NCBI RefSeq assembly: GCF_016894245.1
Contig: NZ_CP069792.1
Coordinates: forward strand, 248,001-312,000
Length of the DNA: 64,000 nucleotides
Reading direction: 5' to 3'
DNA from: Corynebacterium kroppenstedtii
Lineage (GTDB): Bacteria > Actinomycetota > Actinomycetes > Mycobacteriales > Mycobacteriaceae
The position numbers and the translations under genes are program-made. Below the pieces are notes generated by a model. That model saw only the letters and a program-made list of their open reading frames with translations, did not search any database and had not been told where the DNA came from. This document shows, in pieces, positions 1-8,467 of the stretch; the first letter of the stretch is position 1, and each line of letters opens with the position of its first letter.

Positions 1-1080
1 AACCACAATCAAGTGGTCATTCTTCACTGCCTTCATATTCTTCGTGACCGGATTATTTTTAAGGAATTTGATCTTTTCCTTCGCAGTCTCAGCAGTTTGC
101 TGTTTACGAGTGAGGTCTCCCACAACGAGATAATCGGGGTCTTTCGCGGCTATGGCTTCCCATCCAATTTGTGGCCATTCTTCCGAATTATCCTCAAACA
201 CGTTTTTGAGCCCAAGCTGGTCAGCAATAATCTGGGGCGCTCCTTTACCCCCTGCCATGTAAGGGCTTTCTGAATTGGCAAACCAAAAGGCTACAGACGT
301 CCCGGAAGGAATGTCTTTACTTGAAGAGCTGAGGTTGGCAATGCGGTCCTCTAATTTCTTTTGGAGCTCATCACCTGCGGCTTTGTCACCCATGATCTCG
401 GCGAGATCGTGAATATCTGTATAGATATCAGACATCCGGAGTTTTTCTTTCCGACCACCGTCGCCATTATCACCCGGCTTATCCGACTTCGTGCATTCCG
501 TGTGATCGAGATATGCCGGTACACCGACCTTCTTATAGCTCTCGTAACTTCCGGAACCACTATCAGCCAACGTTTGCGCAAATGTCGCGGCTACAAAATC
601 CGGGTTTTGATCGAGAACTGTCTCCATCGAGGCGTTGTTATCGGATAAACGTTTGATCTTGTCATTGGCAGCCTTGAGATTATCCAAAATAGGATCGGTC
701 CAGGTCGCTGTACCAACAACTCGATCACCGAAGCCCATTGACAATAATTCCTCGGTCACACCTTGGTTTAAAGCAACGACGCGTTCAGGTTTTTGCTTAA
801 TCTCCAAATCCCGGCCGCAATTCTTCAGGGTAACCGGATAGTCTCCCGATTGATCACCCTTCGACGAAGCGCTATCCGATGCTGACTTTTCTGCATCATT
901 TGAGGATTCATTTCCCGACTGACAACCGGCCACTCCCAGCATGGTTACCGACGCGAGAATAGCCACGCTCAATCCGCGTTTCCGCGTTATTCGGCGATTG
1001 CTTACTGATTGGCTTGTTAGTGTCGGAATCTTCGACGAATGGTCGAGATCTGTGTGGGAAAAGAGTGGGAAACCGCGCAT
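1..1080 (-). CDS. Siderophore/heme-type ABC transporter substrate-binding lipoprotein (partial, C-terminus off the window)
   Basis: Reads leftward from ATG at 1080 and leaves the window still open, so about 360 residues are seen. A purine-rich RBS (AGAGGAT) lies 8 nt upstream of this ATG. Near residue 50 is a lipobox (LGVAGC), preceded by a basic and hydrophobic stretch; the mature protein starts with a Ser/Asp/Lys-rich linker. The rest has the order of a FepB/BtuF-type periplasmic-binding fold: an ERVVALNQG strand, a long backbone helix region, then a C-terminal lobe with PDYLVVGD. The family binds ferric siderophores, heme or corrinoids outside the membrane and feeds an ABC permease. The substrate cannot be told from sequence. 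The permease and ATPase genes should lie to the left of the window. Confidence 0.85.
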   Translation of the reverse strand, partial: MRGFPLFSHTDLDHSSKIPTLTSQSVSNRRITRKRGLSVAILASVTMLGVAGCQSGNESSNDAEKSASDSASSKGDQSGDYPVTLKNCGRDLEIKQKPERVVALNQGVTEELLSMGFGDRVVGTATWTDPILDNLKAANDKIKRLSDNNASMETVLDQNPDFVAATFAQTLADSGSGSYESYKKVGVPAYLDHTECTKSDKPGDNGDGGRKEKLRMSDIYTDIHDLAEIMGDKAAGDELQKKLEDRIANLSSSSKDIPSGTSVAFWFANSESPYMAGGKGAPQIIADQLGLKNVFEDNSEEWPQIGWEAIAAKDPDYLVVGDLTRKQQTAETAKEKIKFLKNNPVTKNMKAVKNDHLIVV

Positions 1081-1121
1081 GGAAAACTATCCTCTCTACC
1101 TAAACGCGAGATATCGAAGCT

Positions 1122-1140
1122 CACGGCTAGCCTTCCAAGG
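1122..1140. promoter_or_regulatory. Weak DtxR-like iron box upstream of the binding lipoprotein
   Basis: The core GGCTAGCCTTCC matches part of the 19-bp DtxR consensus (about 9-10 positions). It lies about 45 bp upstream of the start of the leftward lipoprotein gene. The position suits iron control of a siderophore-binding protein, but the match is poor and this is inference. The rest of 1081-1434 shows no coding signal. Confidence 0.2.
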
Positions 1141-1434
1141 CAAAACGCGGTGTCCGGACTTTACGAAAAAGAGCGTGTCACCGTTGCGCGTCAGTTGCAG
1201 AATTTCACTGCATTCCCCGCGTTTCCCAGTTTGATGGCTATCCGTCTACAGGTAGCTTACGGTAGAGCGTCTCAACTGCACATTTATACAGGAGAAACAT
1301 AACAACACTAGGGGAAAAAGATTCGGCAGCGATCTCACCACAAAATGTGGCTGCACTATGACAGCCCAACGACGACGCTACCGATACCCCTGGAACGCAA
1401 AAAGGCCGGGCACATGGTCCGACCGCAATAGTTG

Positions 1435-1508
1435 CGACCCTGACGGGACTTGAACCCGCGACCTCCGCCGTGACAGGGCGGCGCGCTAACCAACTGCGCC
1501 ACAGGGCC
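1435..1508 (-). tRNA. tRNA-Asp (anticodon GTC)
   Basis: The - strand folds as a 74-nt cloverleaf: acceptor GGCCCTG/CAGGGTC with discriminator G, T-arm around GGGTTCAAGTCCC and anticodon loop CTGTCAC giving GTC. No CCA is encoded. The following stretch 1509-1826, up to the GlpT-like gene, holds no convincing gene. It should contain the promoters for the tRNA and for the rightward transporter gene. Confidence 0.95.
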
Positions 1509-1826
1509 ATCAACACTTATATAAAAAGTGCAGATTCCGTTGAGTGACTCTCTTCGGGAGCCGCTCGAACGTGTTAGAACTCTACACAGAACACAGAATG
1601 TCCACAAATCACCACGTCAAGACCGTTTTCTGTAAGAAAACAGCGCGAAAAAATGCTCTAAACCGTCACGGGGTCACCGGAGGTTCCCGAAACCTACGCA
1701 ACCGTTGCTTAGGGCTGGCCAGGTTATCCCCATTCGGGGGATATATGAGCCTGTCTGACCTCGACCGATGCGACGGTTACCAATTGATAATATTTTTAAG
1801 GTCCCAGCTACCGCATAATATTTGGC

Positions 1827-3302
1827 GTGTTACAAGAGAAAACGGCGCGCCAACTATCCTTCCGCGCGCTCCCACCACAACCCCTGCTCCCCGCAGACGA
1901 AATCGCCCATAAATACCCACGACTCCGCCTGCAAGTATTCATGGGGATATTCATTGGATATGCAGGCTTTTACCTGGTCAGAAATAACATTTCACCGGTT
2001 GCCGCCCTAATCAAGAACGACGGCATCCTCGATACGGTCGCCATCGGAATTATTGCCAACGCCGTCTATATCTCCTATGGCCTTTCCAAATTCATGATGG
2101 CCACGCTGTCTGACCGAGCGAACGCACGACTGTTCATGCCGGTAGGTCTGGCGTTATCAGGCATCACCAATATCCTTCTGGGAACTATCCCCGCGCTCCA
2201 CGCCACAGTAGCTATCTTCACCCTCGTCATGTTCATCAACGGGTGGTTCCAAGGAATGGGATGGCCTCCTTCTGGGCGCGCCCTTGTCCATTGGTTTTCG
2301 ACGACAGAGCGCGGGTGGAAAACGGCGATCTGGAACTGCGCTCACAACGTTGGCGGTGCCGGCGTCGGCATCTCGATCGCATGGGCGTTGTCCATCACCG
2401 GAAACCAATGGCAATCGGCGTTTTGGCTTCCAGGCATTATCTCACTAATTGTTGCTCTCATTGCTTTCCTATTAATTAGGGACACCCCTGAATCCGAAGG
2501 CCTCCCTCCCATTGAGGAGTACCGGAACGACCCAGCCAAAACCGAAGCAATCGACGACAGCGAAATTACGAACCAATCGACCTTCACCATCATTTGGCGC
2601 CACATCTTGACCAACCGCGTCATGGTGCTCTTAGCACTGGCCAACATCTTTATCTACGTTCTCCGCTACGGAATCCTCAGTTGGACGCCCGTGTATCTCC
2701 ACGACATCCATGGCGCGAGCCTCAATGGCTCGATAGCCGGATTCTCAACCTTCGAAATTGCCGGAATTATTGGCACACTCATATGTGGCTGGGTTACGGA
2801 TAAAATCTTCCGCGGATATCGCACAAGCACCGGGATTCTCTTTCTCAGCGCGGTTGCTCTATGCACGCTTGCCTACTGGCTCACCCCTCATAATTCCCCC
2901 TTGTGGATTCCCCTGCTGTTAGTCAGCCTTATCGGCGGACTCATTTACGGACCCGTCATGTTGATTGGACTTCAAGCCATCGACCTCGCTCCACGAAATA
3001 TTGCAGGTACAGCGGCTGGATTCACCGGGCTTATGGGGTACGTAGTTGGTGCAACGCTTGCCTCCACAGGAATCGGATTTATCATCAAACACTGGGGATG
3101 GAATGTCACTTTCATTTTCCTACTTGTCTGTGCCTTCATCGCTATTGCTCTTATTGTCGGCGTCGGCAAAGACGAGAAATTGCTAATGGAGCATCATTCC
3201 AACGCTAGCGCGGCCCCGGCCGACGCGCCCGACACAACTGAGGTAGCCGAAGCAACCGCCAACAGCACCAACGCGCAAAGGAAAGACGAAGGAGCCAAGT
3301 AA
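1827..3302 (+). CDS. glpT: MFS transporter, glycerol-3-phosphate/organophosphate antiporter (GlpT/UhpT family)
   Basis: 491 residues with GTG start. After about 30 polar residues the first helix region reads FMGIFIGYAGFYLVRNN, close to the conserved N-terminal pattern of GlpT. About twelve hydrophobic segments follow with a polar central loop near residues 220-255, as expected for an organophosphate:phosphate antiporter of the cytoplasmic membrane. The Asp/Glu/Ala-rich tail (about residues 455-491) is non-conserved. The stop overlaps the ATG of the next gene, a glycerophosphodiester phosphodiesterase. Together they would release glycerol-3-phosphate outside the cell and import it. The start is the least certain part because no good RBS is seen before the GTG; the first in-frame ATG downstream (1941) would cut into helix 1. 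Confidence 0.85.
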   Translation: MLQEKTARQLSFRALPPQPLLPADEIAHKYPRLRLQVFMGIFIGYAGFYLVRNNISPVAALIKNDGILDTVAIGIIANAVYISYGLSKFMMATLSDRANARLFMPVGLALSGITNILLGTIPALHATVAIFTLVMFINGWFQGMGWPPSGRALVHWFSTTERGWKTAIWNCAHNVGGAGVGISIAWALSITGNQWQSAFWLPGIISLIVALIAFLLIRDTPESEGLPPIEEYRNDPAKTEAIDDSEITNQSTFTIIWRHILTNRVMVLLALANIFIYVLRYGILSWTPVYLHDIHGASLNGSIAGFSTFEIAGIIGTLICGWVTDKIFRGYRTSTGILFLSAVALCTLAYWLTPHNSPLWIPLLLVSLIGGLIYGPVMLIGLQAIDLAPRNIAGTAAGFTGLMGYVVGATLASTGIGFIIKHWGWNVTFIFLLVCAFIAIALIVGVGKDEKLLMEHHSNASAAPADAPDTTEVAEATANSTNAQRKDEGAK

Positions 3303-4384
3303 TGAGAACTCCCCGGGCACGCATCTACACCGCAGCACTTCTTCTCACAGCCGTCGGGTCGCTTGCAGCATGCAGCAACCCTGACAACGATAACGACAAC
3401 TCCAGTACCGCGCCGGCATCAGAGACAATGACACAATCCGCAGAGAAGACCAGCGGAAACCACGTCGATCTCGCAAGTTTTGACCTTCAGGCACACCGCG
3501 GTGGTCGCGGTGAGAACACCGAAGAGTCCAAACAAGCTTTTGAAACGGCGATCGATGAAGGCGCCCGCACTCTCGAAATGGACATTGTCCTTACGAAGGA
3601 CGGCGTGCCGGCGGTGTGGCACGATCCAAAAATCGATGACGAGAAATGCTCTGACACCCAACCTGCCACACCGGATGATCCTCAGTTCCCGTACGTCGGC
3701 AAAAATGTTCATGATCTGAGGTGGGATCAAATCAGCACGCTGAAGTGTGACAAAAAGCTCGCTGATTTCCCTGATCAGAAGGTGGCCCCCGATAACCATA
3801 TCCTGAAACTCAACGACGTCTTCGACCTCGTTAAAGAAAAAGGGGCCGACGTCCGCTACAACATTGAAACGAAGATTGAGGCGGATAAACGGGAAGTCTC
3901 TGCGACCCCGGAAGAATTCGTTTCAACCATCATGGGTGTTGTTGACCAATACGGTGTTCGCGACAAGGTGACCATCCAGAGTTTCGACTGGCGGTCACTC
4001 AAACTGCTGAAAGAACAGCAGCCCGACGTCACCTTGGCCGCGTTGTACGACGAGACCACGTGGAAAAAAGGTTCGCCGTGGCTAGCCGATTACACCTACG
4101 AGAAGTATGACGGTGATGCTCTCAAGGCGGTCCAGGCTCTCGGGGCTCAGATCACGTCGCCTGGCTATGCGCAGCCCTACGACACCAAGGTCGGCGACAA
4201 GGACTTTCATCCCGTCGCAGACCGCGACTATGTGGAAAAAGCGCACGGGATGAATATCAAAGTTCTCCCCTGGACGGTCAACGATAAAGAGACCATCAAA
4301 TACTTTATCGATAACGCGGGCGTCGACGGGCTTATCACCGATTACCCGAAACGAGGAGTGGAGGTCCTTAAAGAGCTCTCGTAG
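3302..4384 (+). CDS. glpQ: Secreted glycerophosphodiester phosphodiesterase lipoprotein
   Basis: 360 residues. The signal sequence ends in a lipobox (SLAACS, cysteine near residue 24), so the enzyme is probably lipid-anchored outside the membrane. The catalytic GDPD domain begins with LQAHRGGRGENTEES (HRG motif and metal-binding Glu), followed by EMDIVLTKDGVPAVWHD, the second signature with a catalytic His. It ends with DGLITDYPKRG, the usual last strand. The enzyme hydrolyses glycerophosphodiesters to glycerol-3-phosphate and an alcohol. Its ATG overlaps the stop of the GlpT-like gene, so the pair is almost certainly one operon, closed by the terminator just downstream. Confidence 0.92.
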   Translation: MRTPRARIYTAALLLTAVGSLAACSNPDNDNDNSSTAPASETMTQSAEKTSGNHVDLASFDLQAHRGGRGENTEESKQAFETAIDEGARTLEMDIVLTKDGVPAVWHDPKIDDEKCSDTQPATPDDPQFPYVGKNVHDLRWDQISTLKCDKKLADFPDQKVAPDNHILKLNDVFDLVKEKGADVRYNIETKIEADKREVSATPEEFVSTIMGVVDQYGVRDKVTIQSFDWRSLKLLKEQQPDVTLAALYDETTWKKGSPWLADYTYEKYDGDALKAVQALGAQITSPGYAQPYDTKVGDKDFHPVADRDYVEKAHGMNIKVLPWTVNDKETIKYFIDNAGVDGLITDYPKRGVEVLKELS

Positions 4385-4402
4385 ATCGAGCCACCACGTA
4401 TC

Positions 4403-4431
4403 CGCCCGGCTACTGTTTGCCGGGCGTTTTT
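4403..4431 (+). terminator. Rho-independent terminator of glpT-glpQ
   Basis: Perfect 8-bp stem CGCCCGGC/GCCGGGCG with an 8-nt loop followed by five T, 18 nt after the glpQ stop. Confidence 0.9.
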
Positions 4432-4617
4432 CTGATTACCGGCAATTCGGGGCGGCAATGGGGGTTCGCGGCAACTCGCGGCTAGCGTGACCGACTTAGA
4501 CACGGCCAACTACCTTCGCCCGGAACATCACTAAAAATAAATTCGATATACTTAGCCAAGTAACACACACTCAGGATAGCAATGACTGCCCGTTACGGAC
4601 GAGATGAGGTGAACTAG

Positions 4618-4788
4618 ATGTCCTCTTCGAAAACGATCTTATATCTAACTGTGGTCGGTGGCGTGGTCGGTATTGTCGCCTGCTTCCTGTATGTCTTTGG
4701 TGTCGTTCCGAAAGAAGTCGGAGGAATTGGCCTACTTCTGGGAGGTATCTGTTCCATTGAGTTCAATAGAATTCGGAAAAGGTCATAA
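4618..4788 (+). CDS. Small two-helix membrane protein, unknown function
   Basis: 56 residues, ATG preceded by GAGGTG at a 6-nt spacing. Two hydrophobic segments (about residues 7-28 and 33-46) and a basic end (RIRKRS) are seen. I do not recognise a family. It is followed 54 bp later by the TM2-like gene, so the two may be co-transcribed. A TATACT box about 70 bp upstream could be the -10 element. Confidence 0.6.
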   Translation: MSSSKTILYLTVVGGVVGIVACFLYVFGVVPKEVGGIGLLLGGICSIEFNRIRKRS

Positions 4789-4842
4789 ACGTAGGTCCGG
4801 CCGGTTAGCGACTAGGTTTTCGATATCAGGAGCGTACGGATT

Positions 4843-5283
4843 GTGTTTGACTACATCCCCGAGAAACATGATCTCGACTCTCGCTACGTTGATTTTAAAG
4901 AAGTAAAAAGAACGAAATCCCGCGCTTACAAATTTGCAGTGTGGAGTTCATGCCTCGGCGGACATAATTTCTTTCTTGGCCAATGGCTAGTGGGAACACT
5001 GCATTTCCTCTTTACCGCAGCTTTGGCTCCCATTTATGTGTTTATGGACTGGCAAACTCTTCTGGCCACAATCATCATCGATGTTATGTGGTGTTATTAC
5101 GGGGTCAAGAAAATCGCCTTATCCGACGAAGATGATCCCATGTATTCGGGTCACACACCAAAATGGTTCTTTCCCCTCATGGTGATTTACATGAACACTA
5201 TTATCTGGGATTTTGACTTCTGGGCACGAAAACGTAAAAAGGCGGAGAAAGAGAACAAAAGCAAGGAAGACGCCCAAGGATAG
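4843..5283 (+). CDS. TM2-domain-like membrane protein
   Basis: 146 residues, GTG start with CAGGAG about 10 nt upstream. The core (residues about 28-85) has the TM2 pattern: a basic approach, a first helix with GG (CLGGHNFFLGQW), a second helix, then DVMWCYYGVKK. A third hydrophobic segment and a highly charged Lys/Glu tail follow. The function of TM2 proteins is unknown. It is the last intact host gene before the prophage attachment site. Its third positions look AT-richer than those of glpTQ, which could mean it was acquired. Confidence 0.6.
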   Translation: MFDYIPEKHDLDSRYVDFKEVKRTKSRAYKFAVWSSCLGGHNFFLGQWLVGTLHFLFTAALAPIYVFMDWQTLLATIIIDVMWCYYGVKKIALSDEDDPMYSGHTPKWFFPLMVIYMNTIIWDFDFWARKRKKAEKENKSKEDAQG

Positions 5284-5344
5284 ACCGTCCTGTACCAGCG
5301 AGTCGCGTTGACCGCGGGCTTTTACGTATCACAAGAGCGCATTA

Positions 5345-5392
5345 CGAAGCTTATACGCCGACCAGGGAGTGGACGGCCTGTTTAAGATGTAG
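5345..5392 (+). pseudogene. Remnant of a second tyrosine integrase C-terminus at the same tRNA site
   Basis: The frame ending at TAG 5390-5392 reads LYADQGVDGLFKM-stop. The resident integrase ends with TYADLFEEDL then AGLFRIEPN-stop. The fragment thus keeps the YAD strand (with the catalytic Tyr position) and the GLF terminus with an internal deletion. It lies 33 bp before the TTGAC that starts the extended att similarity, much as the resident integrase stop lies 25 bp before its TTGAC. The likely reading is a scar of an earlier element integrated in the same tRNA-Glu. The fragment is short, so this is tentative. Confidence 0.4.
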
Positions 5393-5442
5393 CCAAAATG
5401 TAGTCAAGCGGGCGAAGATCCCGACTTGACAAACGAAAAATA

Positions 5443-5471
5443 CCCCCTGACCTGCAGTAACAGGTTGGGGG
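5443..5471. terminator. Bidirectional terminator, left copy (attL side)
   Basis: The stem CCCCCTGACCTG/CAGGTTGGGGG has a T-run on both strands (TTTT on +, TATTTTT on -). It can end the rightward TM2-gene transcript. It is the counterpart of the tRNA-Glu terminator at 50703-50731. Confidence 0.7.
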
Positions 5472-5498
5472 TTTTGGTACTCTCAACGGGGTTCGAAC
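5459..5498. repeat. attL core (40 bp)
   Basis: Identical to 50719-50758. The similarity extends leftward to 5426 (TTGAC) with only four mismatches in 73 bp. It contains the 3' 21 nt or so of the tRNA-Glu sequence. Immediately right of it the sequence diverges from the tRNA, which marks phage DNA. Confidence 0.93.
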
Positions 5499-5582
5499 TT
5501 GAAAACCTGTATTTTCCACCCCCGCTCTGACCAGGGAAAACACCAGCTCAAAGCGTGCACTAACCCCACTAACTACCCCCGT

Positions 5583-5640
5583 AATCTACCAAAATCTACC
5601 AAAATTTAACAAACTCGTAGAGCCAAAATAGAGCCACAAA
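5583..5640 (+). repeat. Arm-type integrase-site candidates, left end
   Basis: Two copies of TAGAGCCAMAA at 5618 and 5629 (11-bp period), preceded by two copies of AATCTACCAAA at 5583 and 5593. The same TAGAGCCAAA pair, same spacing and orientation, occurs at 50647-50668 beside the other att site. Tandem sites on both arms are what tyrosine phage integrases bind. Confidence 0.55.
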
Positions 5641-5725
5641 CACACTACCCCCGCCCCGAACCCCCTCGCACCGTTAGAACACCAATTCGGACATAAAAAG
5701 AAGGGCTCGGCACAGACCAGACCCC

Positions 5726-5950
5726 CTACACAACAACTACTCTTCCGGCTGGTCTTTCTTCTTCCACTCTGTGAACGTCATGAACGGCGGCGGGGGGCAA
5801 CTGCAAACCATGTTCCACCGCCCACACCTCCAAGTTCCGGAACACCTCAGTAATCCACACGATGTACTTGCGCTGCTCACGCTCCGACTTTGATACACGC
5901 TCCAGCTCAGAGCGGAACTCGCTTGTGTCGCTCTGCCGGGCCTTATCCAT
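5726..5950 (-). CDS. Small hypothetical phage protein
   Basis: 74 residues, very charged in the first half (MDKARQSDTSEFRSELERVS) with a helical, possibly coiled-coil character; the end is EERPAGRVVVV. No family is recognised. GAGG directly abuts the ATG and a further AGG lies at -14, so the RBS is poor. It runs leftward, opposite to the late genes. The flanking 5641-5725 has no gene. Confidence 0.4.
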   Translation of the reverse strand: MDKARQSDTSEFRSELERVSKSEREQRKYIVWITEVFRNLEVWAVEHGLQLPPAAVHDVHRVEEERPAGRVVVV

Positions 5951-6343
5951 CCTCGCTATTACCTACCTCAGGTCAGCGATTACCCGCGAGTGAATATCCT
6001 GCGCTTCTTACGCTCACACCGCCACCTAGCCAAAATGCCTAACGTCCCGAACTTCTCCGACAGAATCGCCGGGGTATCAAAGACAAGGAACAGGAAACCC
6101 ACAAGAAACTGGCTGACCGGCTCTCCTTCACCCACCCACCGAGCACCTGCCGCGTCACCGCCATCTCCCTCTCTCCGCATCTGGGCACCATGGGACCTCA
6201 GCGCGAGCGTCACACACACCGACGCCCTCAAACCAGTCAGCGCCACATAAAACAAAGAAAGGGCCCCGGACTGGAAACAATCCGGGGCCACAGTCCCCCC
6301 CCTAGCACAGCTGCACTCTCAGCATAACACACTATAATCGAAC
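5951..6343. other. Ambiguous left-end region upstream of the terminase genes
   Basis: Two overlapping open frames compete here: a - frame 5980-6291 whose C-terminal half looks like a membrane segment (QFLVGFLFLVFDTPAIL) plus a basic tail, and a + frame 5990-6250 with GTG start and C-rich third positions but low-complexity Pro/Ser content. Neither has a good RBS, and they mirror each other, so I call neither. In a cos phage the packaging site would be expected near here, but I cannot locate it. Confidence 0.35.
6262..6289 (-). terminator. Strong hairpin, terminator-like on the - strand
   Basis: 9-bp perfect stem GGCCCCGGA/TCCGGGGCC with a 10-nt loop. On the - strand it is followed by CTTTCTTTGTTTT; on the + strand there is no T-run. 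It would shield the left end from leftward transcription or belong to the packaging-site structure. Confidence 0.4.
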
Positions 6344-6345
6344 AT
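6333..6345 (+). promoter_or_regulatory. Candidate late promoter with the element TAATCGAACAT
   Basis: TATAAT at 6333-6338 about 45 bp upstream of the terminase small subunit start. It overlaps the 11-mer TAATCGAACAT (6335-6345), which recurs exactly at 22448-22458 before the tail chaperone gene. No good -35 is seen, so an activator may be needed. Confidence 0.4.
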
Positions 6346-6382
6346 GCATACGATACTATTAACGCTAGACGGGGGTAACACC

Positions 6383-6847
6383 ATGCCAGGACGAGGACCA
6401 GCACCGAAAAACCCAAACTCACGTGCGAGAAGAAACGAACAAAACATTCCGCAACGGGAAATCGTTGTCTCCTTTGTCCCCCAACCCGCACTCGAAGACA
6501 TCTACGGAGACACCAACCCGGCAACACAACAACCCTGGACAGACCAAACACTCCAATTCTGGGACACCCTCGCCACCTTCCCACCACTCAAGACACAAGG
6601 CCTCCAACAAACACAATGGCTCGACCTTGCCCGCACCATGGTCATCGACGACGCATTCAACCGAGGCGACACCCGGCTAGGCCCAGAACGACGACTACAA
6701 CTCGCCCAGTACGGCATCACACCCGACAGCCTGGCACGCCACCGCATCACCATGGCCACCGCTGACGAAGCAGAAGACAAACGCCGCGCCTCCCGAGCCG
6801 CCGCCGACGTCCGAGGCCGCTACAGAAGCCTGAAAGCAGTTGACTAA
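6383..6847 (+). CDS. terS: Terminase small subunit
   Basis: 154 residues. The ATG at 6383 is chosen because GGGGG lies 8 nt upstream and because MPGRGPAPKNP is the usual start of actinophage small terminases; an upstream in-frame ATG at 6344 would add 13 residues without an RBS. The N-terminus is basic (RARRNEQN), the middle is helical (WLDLARTMVIDDAF) and the end is highly charged. The small subunit recognises phage DNA and hands it to the large subunit, which starts 3 bp after this stop. Confidence 0.85.
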   Translation: MPGRGPAPKNPNSRARRNEQNIPQREIVVSFVPQPALEDIYGDTNPATQQPWTDQTLQFWDTLATFPPLKTQGLQQTQWLDLARTMVIDDAFNRGDTRLGPERRLQLAQYGITPDSLARHRITMATADEAEDKRRASRAAADVRGRYRSLKAVD

Positions 6848-6850
6848 CTC

Positions 6851-8467
6851 ATGCCATTTAAACCCAGCGAGGCCGGAGAATTCCCCTCCCTCGGATGGGA
6901 ATGTCTAGCCTGGATCGAAGAAAACCTCGCACAACCAGACTCCGCCGAATACAGGCCACTCATCCTCACCCCAGACCAAGCCAACTTCCTCATCCACTAC
7001 TACCGGCTTGACCCGGAAACAGGGCAACGGATATACACGCGCGGGATTTTCTCACGCCCCAAAGGCTCCGGAAAGTCCCCACTCATGGGCGCTATCGGAG
7101 CACTCGAAGCGCTCGGCCCTGTTTGTTTCGGCGGGTGGGACGCAGCCGGACAACCGGTCGGTGTCCCCTGGTCTCACCACGTCACACCACGCATCCAATT
7201 CGCAGCTGTTAACGAAGACCAGTCAAAAAACGCCTACGGCCCACTCCTCGAAATGCTCCGTGACGGGCCAGCAGTAAACAACTACGACATCGACCCTATG
7301 GAAAGCTTCATCGCCCTACCTCGCGGTCGTATAGAGTTCATCACCTCCGGCGCTTTATCTAAGGAGGGTGGCAGGCCAGTGTGGGCGGCTCTCGACCAAA
7401 CGGAATCATGGACACGGTCGAATGGTGGTGTGGCGCTCGCCGACACTTTGCGACGCAACCTCGGGAAGGTGGGAGGACACTCCATTGAAACACCGAATGC
7501 ATTCCGCCCCGGATCAGGCTCCGTAGCAGAGAAGACATTCCAGGCTGTCGAACTTGAAAAACAGGGGCGGCTCAAGCGGGAAACCATCCTGGTTGACCAC
7601 AGGGAAGCCCCCGCCGACACTGATCTTTCCGACCACGACTCCCTCTATCAAGGGTTGGTCTATGCCTACGGGGACTCAGCGCGAGATCGGGGAGGCTGGG
7701 TAGATATTGAACGGATTATTACTGAGATTTGGGACCCGTCGACCGACCCGTCCGATGCCCGACAGTTTTATCTTAACCAGATAGTGTCCGCCTCCGACTC
7801 GTATCTGTCTCACCTTGAGGTAGACGCCATCGAGGATCGCAACAAGGCTATCCAGCCAGGCGATAAGGTCGTGCTCGGTTTCGACGGATCACGAGGCCGT
7901 GTCCGAGGCAACGCTGACGCAACCGCCCTGGTGGGGATGCGCGTTTCGGACGGGCACCTTTTTGAAATTGCAGTGTGGCAATCACCAACTCCCCGTGATC
8001 CCACCTGGGAACCAGATGCCAAGCAAGTCGACGCTGTTATTCGAGGGTGCTTTTCCCGCTACCGGGTCGTCGGCATGTATTGCGACCCGTCAGGGTGGAC
8101 TGAGCATGTCTCAAGCTGGGAGGCGGAATTCTCACCCAAACTCAAGGTCAGGGCCACCTCGGATCACCCCATGATGGCGTGGCCACGTGGGAAAACCGCT
8201 TCAGTGTATCAATCACTGACTCAATTCCGACAAGCCGTTGTCCACCGCGAAATCAGCTACGACGGAGGCCCCTATCTAAGAGCTCACTTGCTTAATGCGC
8301 GGCGGCGAGAAGTACGAACCGGATATTTGCTCTACAAATCATCGCCAGAGTCGGCTGATAAAATCGATGCAGCATATGCAGCGGTCATGGCCTATAAATG
8401 CTATCTCGACGCTGTGTCACGGGGGATAACGAAACAGAAAAAGAAGAGGGGGTCATTTGTCCTATGA
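6851..8467 (+). CDS. terL: Terminase large subunit
   Basis: 538 residues. The N-terminal ATPase has FSRPKGSGKSPLMGA (residues about 63-77) as the Walker A-like loop. The C-terminal nuclease shows VVLGFDGSRGRVRGNADATA with the metal-binding Asp, and a later acidic region (DKIDAAYAAVMAYK). It cleaves concatemers and pumps DNA into the prohead with the small subunit. The stop overlaps the portal start (ATGA), indicating translational coupling. Length is typical for siphophages. Confidence 0.93.
   Translation: MPFKPSEAGEFPSLGWECLAWIEENLAQPDSAEYRPLILTPDQANFLIHYYRLDPETGQRIYTRGIFSRPKGSGKSPLMGAIGALEALGPVCFGGWDAAGQPVGVPWSHHVTPRIQFAAVNEDQSKNAYGPLLEMLRDGPAVNNYDIDPMESFIALPRGRIEFITSGALSKEGGRPVWAALDQTESWTRSNGGVALADTLRRNLGKVGGHSIETPNAFRPGSGSVAEKTFQAVELEKQGRLKRETILVDHREAPADTDLSDHDSLYQGLVYAYGDSARDRGGWVDIERIITEIWDPSTDPSDARQFYLNQIVSASDSYLSHLEVDAIEDRNKAIQPGDKVVLGFDGSRGRVRGNADATALVGMRVSDGHLFEIAVWQSPTPRDPTWEPDAKQVDAVIRGCFSRYRVVGMYCDPSGWTEHVSSWEAEFSPKLKVRATSDHPMMAWPRGKTASVYQSLTQFRQAVVHREISYDGGPYLRAHLLNARRREVRTGYLLYKSSPESADKIDAAYAAVMAYKCYLDAVSRGITKQKKKRGSFVL

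Noticed and set aside
5990..6250. 86-residue + protein upstream of the terminase
   Set aside because: No RBS, low-complexity sequence and direct conflict with an equally plausible - frame.
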